Source: Tubulanus polymorphus (taxonomy: Eukaryota; Nemertea; Palaeonemertea; Tubulaniformes; Tubulanidae). Taken from it: 64,000 nucleotides of DNA. Below, piece by piece: positions 10,332 to 20,888 of this stretch; position 1 is the first letter of the stretch, and every line of letters begins with the position of its first letter. The notes under the pieces are model-generated. The model did no database searches. It was not told the DNA's origin and saw nothing but the letters and a program-made list of their open reading frames with translations. The position numbers and the translations under genes were made by a program. The stretch covers positions 26,194,001 to 26,258,000 of the forward strand of contig NC_134025.1 of the NCBI RefSeq assembly GCF_964204645.1, given 5' to 3'.

Positions 10332-13300
10332 CGTTTTTTTTTGGCGGCGAAAAGTCAGGTTAGGTTATCTACATTCTGATCATCGAGTTTGTATTGAGGG
10401 ATAGTCGAGCTGTAGCCCGGTTCACCTGTAATCGTTATAAAATAATGAGCATAGTTAGTTATTAAAGCCGATTTCATCTCATACCTGCCGAGCAATACTG
10501 ATCATTTACATGTGTGTGTTTAGTGGTTAGGAAAGTGTGAAGCATGTGCGATAGATCCATTTTTAGCTGACTTTATAAACGTGTTTTAAATGTTGTGAAA
10601 ACACGCACGCGTTCATCTTACTTGAAATTTATTAGTTCGAGTACAATTTTGAATTTTTTATTCGCTAATCAAAATTAATATAGCAGTTTGACACTTGTCA
10701 GCCCTTAGAAAGACTTCTTAAACTTCGAGATGTGACATAATGATATGTTATGCAAATAATGAATAAGAATCACATGTAACAGCTTTTTCACGGATCCATT
10801 ATTATTTATAATAAGAAATGAAATACCTTGGTTCATCACTAAAATTGTGAATGTATTTAAACCATGAAAATAATTTCCTAATCGCTTTATCAAAATTCTT
10901 CCTATTTTAATACAAACTCGATTCTTACCTTCTAGTTATCAAAACTCTCCTTCACTTAAAATGTGAATCTGTCATTTTCTGAGATTGCTACAGATTTGAA
11001 CTGAATGCAGCTTGTCACACCTAAGGGACTGATTTGATTTGATACTTCCTCCCCAATCTGTTGCTAAATAAACGCATATTCAGGCACATCCATTCAACTG
11101 GAGGGGGAGTAGGATTTGATGTGGCAGCGGCAGCAATGACTTGGGAATTTCTTCACAATTCACAAAATAATTCAATAAAATCATAATTATGGACTATTTA
11201 GATCTTATTGAGATGCATTTAATTGTTTTTGTCATTTGCTATTGAAGTTTATATTTCTGGACTCCGTAGAAATCTAATTAGTAACAATCAAATTAGCTAT
11301 CTGAACCGAATCAGATGTATCTCACATTTCCACAGGGCATTCGTTGCTTCGGTACATTTAAAAATATCGCCTGAAATACATTAGACTCAGATTTCTTGGG
11401 GACATTCGCAGATCCCATTTCAGTATGATCCTGCATGATATACAGCTATGCAAATTTGTCGATAAGCGCTTGTTCTTGAAATGAAAGTCCATTGTTTTTG
11501 GCTGAAGGTATTCTTCACTCAAGTGAAACCACTTACTCAGGATTTTACTTCAATAAGCAGATTTGTGCGAATTCGTTAACTTTTTCTGAAGTCTTGATGA
11601 ACAGTTGTTGAGTCTGGCCAGTTGCCAGTATGAATCGTAGTTATAGTATCTTAGTAGTAAAAGTAAAAGTGAACTGATTATTTGTTGAGATTATCGAGTA
11701 TACGTTCACTTTACATCCAGGTAAATCATTGTACCTGCTGCTGGTACCGGGTGATGTGAGCGATGGGTACTGCTGTGCCAAAAAGCTGAAATACGCTACC
11801 ACTTCGTTGAGGTCTACAAATTGATCGGTATGCCAAGAATTGATGGTTTATCGTAGCGTAGTACTACGGCATACTGGTACCAGTCTCTCTGGCATGTCAG
11901 CTACGTTTTAGTTGTGTTTTCAACTAGATAAAATGTAAGACAAACTGGTATAGCCCAGACAGTATAAAAATATTTATGGGAATGATTTTACAATCTCATA
12001 TATATTTTCTCAATTGAGTGAAGATTTTCAGATCTTGAAAAATTCATCATACGATTTGTTTGTTCAGCTTGCTTTACGTCATTTCCGATCTTTTTTTCCC
12101 AATACTAACTGTATTGGTTAGTTAGGTACGGCTAACTGGCCCTACCCTCTTTTGTTTTCCTGTTGTCTGATATATAAAACTAAGATAAGTCAAGTCAATT
12201 GTTGGTTTTTCAGCCTATGATTTTCTGGTTAGAATTGAAGTTAATGATATCCATTTGACATACAAGGATGTCGTCGGTATAATGTATTATACCTGAATGA
12301 AGTGGTAATCATAAGATAAATACTGTACCAGCATACTGGACAAACAATGTAGATTTACATAAGTAAACTGATAATATGTAACACATCTGTAAAATATGGC
12401 TATAAACTGCAGTTTTAGGGTTTGAAGTGCCTTCCTGGATAAATATAATTAATACTAGGCGATATAAAACACATGTTACCAGAGAGACTCTGAATATTAA
12501 TGAAAACAAAAAATTTCATGCATGAGACATTGAGGTATTTTGATGGTTTCTATTATAAACTTGTGTATTCCTGAGTATAAACAGTTGCAGTCGACTAACC
12601 AAAATACATTCAAATATGGAATTTAAGAATTTTACCATAACCCAAAAGGGTTCTACTATACCTCTATCTTAGGATTTGGTAAGAACTCACCTGCGTTACG
12701 TGAACTAGGTACCTATGGTTTAGTGTCTGTCAGTGTTACTCGACTTACGCCTAGAAACTGGTGTTTTCAGTCTAAAAAGTGTGTATGTTTTTTTTTCTGG
12801 TTGGAGGTGGTATGTGGTAGTATTTACGGATGAATGAATGAGTAAGAAGGAAGAATGTTTGCCAAGAGGATTCATAAAAATAAAAACTTCTATGAACCCC
12901 ACCTCAGCAGTGGATGGAAGGTGCAACATTTGTACTTTGGTGCTCGGTAGTAAACGTAGTGGAAATTACACCCTGTATGAGTTTGAACAGCCTTCTGATC
13001 TGCCACTACAAGCGTTAGAGGCAACTTTTTCTTTCTCAAATTCTTCAATATTCTGATGGCAATATAGCGTAACATTTTATGACCATATCGCCTCTCTCAA
13101 GTACTACACGATGTCCCGAAACTAAGATGCTCAGACTTGTATTCATATGAAAACATTAGCCAGTGATAAAATTCACTCAATGAATACATTAAAAAGGTAT
13201 ATTCGATTTGAGAAATTTACCTTCGATGTCCATCTTCAAAGAAATTTACAGTATGCAGCTGTTTATATGCGAGTAGCCATGTTGTTTCTACGCGATATGA

Positions 13301-13968
13301 AATGTGGTGCGGTACTGAGTGAGGCATTGCAGAGCGAAACAGACAACACATTGGAAATCAATATTCATCGTCCATATTCATACGTTGTCGACTGTTGTGA
13401 AATTCCAGGCATTCCATCTGGCTTTTCCTTCGAACAATAATTTTCCATAACAAAAATATTGTTCAGCTAAAATTTTGCTTGTTGGAAATTTACACTTCAG
13501 TTAATTTAATAAGTAATTCAATCAAACAGTTCATATACAAATATTGGCCTATATTAAGTAAAGTAGTCACAAATAATAATACTATAACTAAAAGAGGCCC
13601 CTTGCCAGAGGAGCAAGCAAACAGACTTCACTGGTGTGAACGCTTGGTCCGTTCTAAATTGAAATGGACCAAACTTAGTCCGTTCTAATTAACATATGAC
13701 AATGTGAACGTGGCTGTAATGGGCATGATATGATCTTGGTGTAATCCGATGATTACTCCAAGATATGATGAAAGACCTTCGTGAAAAGGACCAAAGCTTA
13801 GCGCTTGAAAAGTAAAAGGATTGTCAGAGTCCATTTCAAATAATTTACTGATAAACCCTCATCAATCAAGGCAACAATCCTCTAGAAAAGTATCTCTTAC
13901 ATCAAAATATATCTAATTTTTGCTTATGAGCATGAACACATTGACACACAGTTCACTATTTTGTCATC
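10332..13968. other. Spacer between the two antisense membrane-protein genes
   Basis: This is inside the large ASCC3 intron. I find no convincing exon on either strand. The promoter of the lectin-CUB gene should lie just above 10331 on the minus strand, but no clear core element is visible. A segment at 13621-13690 contains GGTCCGTTCTAAATT and AGTCCGTTCTAATTA, motifs shared with the anoctamin intron near 63.2 kb, and is probably repeat-derived. Confidence 0.35.
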
Positions 13969-15631
13969 TCAGATGTTTTGATACAACTGTTCGCCATTTA
14001 AGGGATCATTGGTAAAATCGGTATTTTCATAGACAGCATGTTCTTCCATAGAAAACTCTTCATTGTCTGCTTCATATCCTTCATTATCCTTTTCTAGATA
14101 TTTCCTTATATCTGCGATATTATCATAGTCGGCTTGTTTTCGTGGTGACTGCAGATTGATCGCTTCTAATCTAGGATCTATGTCTTCACTGTTTTCATCA
14201 GCAGATACAATCTCTAATACATCGGTGGATACTACTGGTATCGTAGACTCCGGCCTCTCGACTGGAGGTTCAAATCCCGTCTTCGTCTTTGATTTCGAAG
14301 GTTTTTTATTTCTGAAAAATATATTTTCGTTCAAACTTGAATAACTTCTCATAATATCCCCTTTATAACACTAATCAAATTTTGTTTTATTTATTGTCTT
14401 ACCTATTCTGCATTTCATTACGCTGATTTCTGAATCTACTTGGTGGACCAGGCTTCATCCTAGATGGCTGACTAAAAAGCATAATATAGAATGATCAGAC
14501 TCGAAGGATACCTTGGTTTCTACAATCCTGGACCCAGTTCCACAGTTGTGAGATAAGAGTTAACTCGGAGTTAAAGTTTGTTCATTTTCGATGAGTTAAC
14601 TCGGAACTGTGGAACTGGACCCTGGGGCCAGTTGCTCAAAAGTTGGTTAGAATTAACCAGTGGATAGTTGACATAGTGACAATTAAAAGGTAATTGTTAT
14701 TATGGTATCTATCCACTGGTTTATTTAACCAACTTTTGAGCAACTGGCCCCTGCAAACCTCGCCTGAATAATATTTATTAGCATGATTATATTATATTAT
14801 TTTGACATGATTTTTTTAAAGGAAATTCGATCCTGAGAAAAACCTGAGAAATTTTCCAAATCTGAATGAAGGCAAAGGTATCGACCTATTAATGGCATGA
14901 ATTGTACAAGGTTCATTCACAGAATTGATCAATTTGAGGAATATGTTTACTTACTTGCTGCATCGTTTTCTGCACAGTATTACTATCAAGATTATCAGAA
15001 TTAAGATGATAACTCCTACTATCGTTGGAACAATTATTTGTATCAAATATTTCCCTTCTGGATCAAGAAAAAAAGTGTACCATTCATATATTTACTATAC
15101 ACGAAAATGGTATTATTTAAAATCAAATTAGAATTATAGCGATACATAACAGGTTTCATTTACAAGAGACACCAGCGTTTCGTAGAAGGAAAGTACTCGA
15201 ACGCATTTTAGATTACATTTAAAATCGGTAATATTGGGCTGTGAAATTCTTCGAAAAATTTGACAAAAAATACAAAATAGTAAACAATTTAAAAGTTTTT
15301 AGCAATAGAATATATGAGCATTTTATTAGCAACCAGGAAACTGGACGCTTGACACTGCGAGTGCAATTACCTGTTCCAGATGATGTCGAATTTGTTGTGG
15401 AAAATGTTGTAGTTGATTCATTTGATACTTTGGTTGCGGTTGTTACCGGTGTACTAACTTCACTAGCTGTACTAGCTGTAATGTTTGTACTAGCTGTAAT
15501 GTTTGTACTACCTGTACCAGCTGTACTACCTGCACCAGCTGTACTACCTGCACTAGCTCTTGTACTACGGGTGTTTTCATCAATTCTCCCCATATTAGAT
15601 GGTTGACCACATGCAGTTATAACCAAATCTC
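13969..15631 (-). CDS. Type I membrane protein, 5' incomplete, with Ser/Thr-rich stalk and three YxN tail motifs
   Basis: Four minus-strand exons, 15631-15371, 15057-14955, 14471-14403 and 14311-13969, join in frame to give 258 residues and a stop. The first exon encodes a mucin-like segment rich in Ser, Thr, Gly and Ala with short repeats (STNITASTNITAS, GSTAGAGSTAG) and several NxS/T glycosylation sites. The next gives a strongly hydrophobic helix (IIVPTIVGVIILILIILIVI) and a basic stop-transfer CRKRCSK. The tail of about 140 residues is acidic near its end and holds YDNI, YENT and, at the very C-terminus, YQNI. Each fits the pYxN consensus bound by Grb2-type SH2 domains. The first exon starts after a phase-1 acceptor (TATTTAAG), so a signal peptide and any N-terminal domains are missing; I could not find them between 15.63 and 16.25 kb. 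No family recognised. Confidence 0.72.
14529..14625. repeat. MITE-like hairpin, family copy 1
   Basis: The arms are GGACCCAGTTCCACAGTT and AACTGTGGAACTGGACCC, with inner GAGTTAACTC-type blocks also inverted. A second copy with nearly the same ends is at 25745-25859. It lies in the intron between the second and third tail-side exons of the YxN gene. Confidence 0.75.
14624..14751. repeat. MITE-like hairpin of a second family, abutting copy 1
   Basis: The arms GGGGCCAGTTGCTCAAAAGT and its inverse ACTTTTGAGCAACTGGCCCC are perfect for 20 bp. The inner arms continue TGGTTAG...AACCAGTGGATAG and CTATCCACTGGTT...AACCA. It touches the preceding hairpin through a shared GG run, so one element probably inserted at the edge of the other. 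Confidence 0.8.
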
Positions 15632-16254
15632 CTTAAATACAAACAAATCAAGGTTTATATGTAATGACCTTTTACATTGTTCAACATACCACAATTTCAG
15701 TATGGTTTTTCTTAATATCTAGGTACTTGTATATAGTCTTATTTCGTAGGCATGTTATAGAAAAGATGATACCTCAACTTTTTTCACTTTTTCATCTAGA
15801 GTCCCTGTGTAGAAATATCATTACTATATATAGCTATCATATACTCACGTTATACACCATTAGATTAAAGAACTTCCTCTTTCAATCTTAACTTGTAAAT
15901 GTTGTGAATATAGTTTCAATCATGACCAATGAATAATTTCTCCTTCCGTGTTAGTGTCCTTTCTTTCTCGATAACGTTCACATAGGCATTAAAATAGCGA
16001 AAGTTCTTAAGATAAGGTATATCATTCGTAGCTGCTGTGTGTCACTAATTTTATTCTTAGCTCGGTGATATATATTTTGTATACTTGAATACGAACCCAA
16101 GAGATTTGTGTCATGAACAAGTTTTTCCTTTTGAGGACATTTATATATACAACATGGAAAATCCCAATATCACTGATAGTGTTTGACTGTGTTATTGTTT
16201 GCTTAGTTATTCAAAATTTTAATGACTCAGTATATTGTCCTTCTAATTTTTCAG
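15632..16254. other. End of the large ASCC3 intron; expected site of missing 5' exons of the YxN gene
   Basis: The plus strand ends in a good acceptor (TTCTAATTTTTCAG) for ASCC3. On the minus strand I looked for a signal-peptide exon with a phase-1 donor and found none. The best candidate, a short hydrophobic start near 16023, has the wrong phase. Confidence 0.35.
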
Positions 16255-18708
16255 CTACTACAATCTAGATTCACCAGACCATGAAACCATTAACAAATAT
16301 CTGTCCAATTTGGTGGAAATGTCCATCAGAAACCTTGAATTTTCATATTGCATAGAAGTTGGTGAGGTAAGTATGTAGAAAAGTGTATTTAATTCAGTGG
16401 GTCCACCTTCGCAACAGGACACTTATTAACATTGTTTGATTGCGACTTTTCAGGATGAAAGAACTATCAATCCATGTACTTTGGGTCGTATTGCTTCATA
16501 CTATTACCTGCATCACAGCTCAGTTCGTGTGTTCAGAGATGAGCTCAAACCCGATTCATCAATACCAAGTCTTCTAGAGATTCTCTCGGTAACAACGATC
16601 ATTTTCCCAATTTTTAATTACCGGTACTGCTATTTATTCAATTCGCCACATTGGGAAATTCATCATCTTCCATTTCTTATTGCAGTACGCTCATGAATAT
16701 TCAGACCTTCCTGTTAGACACAATGAGGATCAGATCAACAGGTAAAAATCTCTTGATATACACATAATTTACTCTTCTTACATTGTGCATTCAAATATTT
16801 AGATATCGTTTCTTATATGTTTCAGCGAATTGGCGGCAAAGCTGCCATTACCAGCACCTCCGAATTCATTTGACAATTCAAATACGAAGACATTTCTACT
16901 ATTTCAAGCTCACTTCGGTCGGATTCAGTTACCTTCCACTGATTATTTAACTGACACAAAATCAGTTCTCGATCAAGCCATTCGTGTACTGCAGGTATTT
17001 CAGTCTGTTTTAAAGATATGAATTCTGAGCAAATGCTGTATTTTTCATCAGTTAACAAGTTATGCGTTCAATTTGTTTCAAAGGCAATGTTGGATCTGAC
17101 GGCTGATCAAGGATGGCTAGTGTCAGCTATACGTATAATACACATACTACAAATGACCGTGCAGGGTCGATGGATACATGATTCCAGTCTTCTTATGCTT
17201 CCTCACATTGAACACTATCATCTATTCTGCTTCAGGTAATAAACCAACAGATGAAATGAAATCATATGTACCCGGTATACGCCATGATATTTTTGTTTTA
17301 TATTCTCTAAAGAAACCCTGAGAAATATGGATTGAAGTCACCTCCTATAGAGACAATCGCCGAGTTGGTTGTTGCTTGTGGTGGTTCTATGGAACCACTT
17401 TCCTCGATGTTACAAGGAGAACTAGCTCATCATCAAATAGAACAGGTAATAGTTTTGTTACAGACACCTGAGGATACACTTTGTTTCTTTTTGTGGGTAG
17501 GGCTTTCTGTCCTGATCAGACAAATTACTGTAAAGCAATCTTGCTTGCATCCAAGATGTGTATACATAGCTCTCAACTCACTGAAATGTTTCACTAGTTT
17601 TAAGTACCGAACATATCAATTAGTCTATCACCTGACATTTCTCATTTTTCCTTTCTAATGATTCCCCCAATATTTGAAGTTATGTTTGGAATACACGTGT
17701 AATAGTAGATCTACTAGTGGTGATTGTTTGAAAAGGGAATATTTTTTTTATATTTTATCGGTTGCATCTGACGCCCTGAATCTATCTCTGCCTTCTCCAG
17801 TCATACATGATTTTGTCACTTTCAGATTATTTGTACTATTATTTCTTATCAGACCAGATTTTTTAACCATCATTTCAGATTTTCCAAGTGATGCTTCAGA
17901 TGCCTATCATTGATATGAATATTGAAGTGCAAGGTTGGTGGGAAGGACTCGATGGGCAACAAGCTAAACATGCCAACATACGACACAGAGGTACATATAC
18001 CATACATTGAGCCAGTTCTGTTGATTGGTGTAAAAAGTATTTAAACAGGATTTATCTGTTCGTGGCGGATATTACCCTAATGAATAGATAAACAGTTCCT
18101 GGTGAATACATAATGTAGATACATGTACTGAATTTTGTAGAAGTGAATGTAATGCAGATTCGTATTTATTATTTTCAAGGTGGACGACGTCCTGATGAAG
18201 ATTGGATACAAGTTCACGCTGACCAAGAATATGTGCTAAATATTCGTTTGACGAGGCTTAATAAAACAAAGGTATATTTTCAGTCATATATACATGCAAG
18301 TGTTAGGCATTGTGTTGATAAATTACTGAATGCATTACCAGTACATATATCTTTCAGAAAAGAGACAGCAAGGCCTTTGCCCCAAAATTCACGAAGGCCA
18401 AAGATGAAGGTTGGTTCTTGATTGTCGGCGATATCGAAAACCAGGAACTGATCGCCATCAAACGTATTGGATTCGTTCGCCAGTCGACAAATGTGACTTT
18501 ATCAATATACAGTCCAGAGAATACCGGTCGCGTGATCTACACGGTTTATTTATTGAGTAACTGTTACCTCGGTTTAGATCAGCAGTATGACATCTGCTTC
18601 GACGTTTTACCACCGAGCATCGAGGCACAAGTCAACACGGAACTGAAAGGTGAACTAGAGGGACTAGATTTTGGAGACAATTCTTTGGATATGGATGAAA
18701 TGCGATGA
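16255..18708 (+). CDS. ASCC3: ASCC3 helicase, C-terminal exons with the Sec63 domain and stop
   Basis: Nine exons continue the ASCC3 frame: 16255-16366, 16454-16588, 16686-16741, 16826-16994, 17084-17235, 17313-17445, 17879-17990, 18180-18271 and 18358-18708. The junction across the 11-kb intron restores NPSYYNLDSPDHETI in phase. They encode the end of the winged helix (GRIASYYYLHH) and the C-terminal Sec63 unit: LPVRHNEDQIN, then DTKSVLDQAIRVLQAMLDLT, DQGWLVSAIRIIHILQM, the immunoglobulin-like part with HADQEYVLNIRL and KDEGWFLIVGDI, and the late CYLGLDQQYDICFDV motif. All match the end of vertebrate ASCC3. Together with the 4142-5205 exons, 13 exons give 609 residues, against about 2,200 for the human protein. 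No frameshift or premature stop is seen, so the gene looks functional but is cut by the window. Confidence 0.95.
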
Positions 18709-18736
18709 TGTACAAAATACACGTAGGTGATTGGAA

Positions 18737-18742
18737 AATAAA
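18737..18742 (+). other. Polyadenylation signal AATAAA, ASCC3
   Basis: The first AATAAA lies 29 bp after the ASCC3 stop codon. A second, at 18878-18883, would allow a slightly longer 3' UTR. Confidence 0.55.
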
Positions 18743-18883
18743 TATTACAAGTTTTTAGCCTATTCTTTGGTGTCTGAGGATGTTAACTTGCTATTTACTT
18801 CTATGTCCATATAATCTGTCGATACAACTAAGTGTTGTCAGGATGATGGAATTTGCTATGTACATTGTACATGTAGTAATAAA

Positions 18884-20888
18884 CTGTGATAAATGAATTC
18901 CAATGTTTTATTTTAATTGATGTAGAAGTATCTTCAGTATATCCACTTCAGTTCCCTCCATAACCAGTCGTTTTTAATAAGTTCAGCTTGAATGCAACCA
19001 TATCCAGAGCTTTTTACACAATCGAATATAGATTTGTCTTAAAAGTTACCATTGACAGAAATAGGGTAATAATGTAACCTCAATCCACTGTACATAGATG
19101 TACATATTCAAATCTCTCACAAAGCAATGACGACAAAAAAAAAAGGAAGCAACAAAATTAAACCATATTTCATTTTATTATATGTTTTTCAGCGTCATGC
19201 AAATATATATAAAAATAGTACGAGTATAACAAATCAATTATTGAGTTATTCAGTGATGCAATAGTAGCAAACTTAGCCACAGACTACCAATAAGAAAATA
19301 ATAGATTTAAGTAAAACCATTTGAGGAACTAGTACAATGAAATTGTCTAGTTTTCAATTGATATATTAAGAATATATCTATCCACTTCCCTAGTGGCTGG
19401 CTATAAAACTACATGTTTGTGTAAAAAAACTTCCCATTACCAGTCTAGAGTTTTGTACTAAATTCTTATTTCTTTTTCAAACTACAATTACTCTCTAATG
19501 GTTTAAGATCTAACGCTAGAGATGTGCATTAGGATGCGTACAGGGTTGCTAACAGATTGGAGCATTTAGCTAAGAATAATGAAGAGAAGATAAATTCTAA
19601 GAGTATTAAAGAATTGTCCATGTTTTTTCCTGAGAAAATATTCAATGTCAAGTAGAAACTACCACCAAAATAGAAGTCAGCAAACCCGTACGCATCAAAC
19701 TGTAAGACTCAAAATCACATATCAATATGACCTGAACGAACATGCCAACAGATGAATTTGAATAGAGATTGCATGGAATGGTGTCAGATGCAGAATGTCA
19801 CATAGTTTAGTAACGCATTAATGAATCGATGACACTGGAAGGAACAATAATTTCACTGCACATTAACCAAAATTGCACAAATAAAACATATTTTACAACA
19901 AACTGCATTCATAATATGGCACTAGCCTTCCAAAACCTCAGTAAATGGAAAATCACTCAAACAATTATTCAGGGTCTACAGACAGCAATAAAACTAAAAC
20001 CAAGATGATGTATATAATGTTGTCAATACTATACGATAGATGGCGTCATTGTATTTAATTGCTAGTCATTTATGCATAATGAGATTGACAAGTAAACGAT
20101 TGATTTTACACGGCAATCTTACATATATGGGCCAATCTACATGTACATACACTCATATTGAAATTCTATTCACATGCCCAGTTGTGTTACAATTATAAAG
20201 CCAGGTTTTACGCTTGGCTACACAGCAGAAAGAATGGAATGTGAAGGGCATTTAACTCTTGAACTTCATAGAAAATCTTTTGTGCACAAAAAGTTCGTTA
20301 TCAACTAGTCCACAATTTACCGGTATTCAATTTTTCTTCTTCAATCTTATATGCATTTGAATATAAGAAAAGCAATTTGTATCCAGGTATCATCAATACT
20401 ACTTTAAAGCTTGCCTATATTACAATAACTTGTAACTGTTCCTTATCTCACAAGGTTAAATAGTAGCGTATTGATGTATACATTTAATACTGATTTTACA
20501 TTGAATGTGCATTCATATACGACATATATGGTCCAATTCCATATAATCAAAATATAAGCCCATACATACATTCTCACAAAAGCAATATGATAAAGAAACT
20601 CTAATCACATTGCGATTGCGATCACATCTGACATACCAGTATTTAATGATTGAGATTATAGTAGATTCATGTCATTTTAAGCAGCAGTTGCTCATGTGTA
20701 TCTTGATTATTATATTTCATCTCAAAAGTTTTGGAACTTGCACTGCGATCCAATAATCGTTTTCTAAGCTGAAAAGAAATTGTAAATGACAAGATGACAA
20801 ATTTTCATAAGAGGAAACAACTGGAGATTAAGCTACCCTAAAGGCCTAAAAGTTTGATATCAAACTACTCACTTGATCACCATTAGGC
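18884..20888. other. Convergent 3' region between ASCC3 and SH3BGRL3
   Basis: No coding similarity on either strand. The stretch is AT-rich and simple. Part of it should be the 3' UTR of the minus-strand SH3BGRL3 gene, whose stop codon is at 20889; small SH3BGRL genes often have long 3' UTRs. I cannot place its end. Confidence 0.4.

Noticed and set aside
14270-14285. B-box-like GGTTCAAATCCCG
   Set aside because: It is inside a coding exon of the YxN gene (antisense reading GFEPP) and has no A-box partner.
15241-15606. Plus-strand 121-codon open frame rich in Val/Leu/Ala
   Set aside because: It is the antisense shadow of the Ser/Thr-rich exon of the YxN gene. The minus-strand reading has splice sites, compatible phases and continues into a TM helix and tail.
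15965-16025. Minus-strand ATG with a short hydrophobic peptide (MIYLILRTFAILMP), possible signal peptide of the YxN gene
   Set aside because: The only nearby donor (GTGAAC) leaves phase 2, while the next exon needs phase 1. The peptide is also very short.
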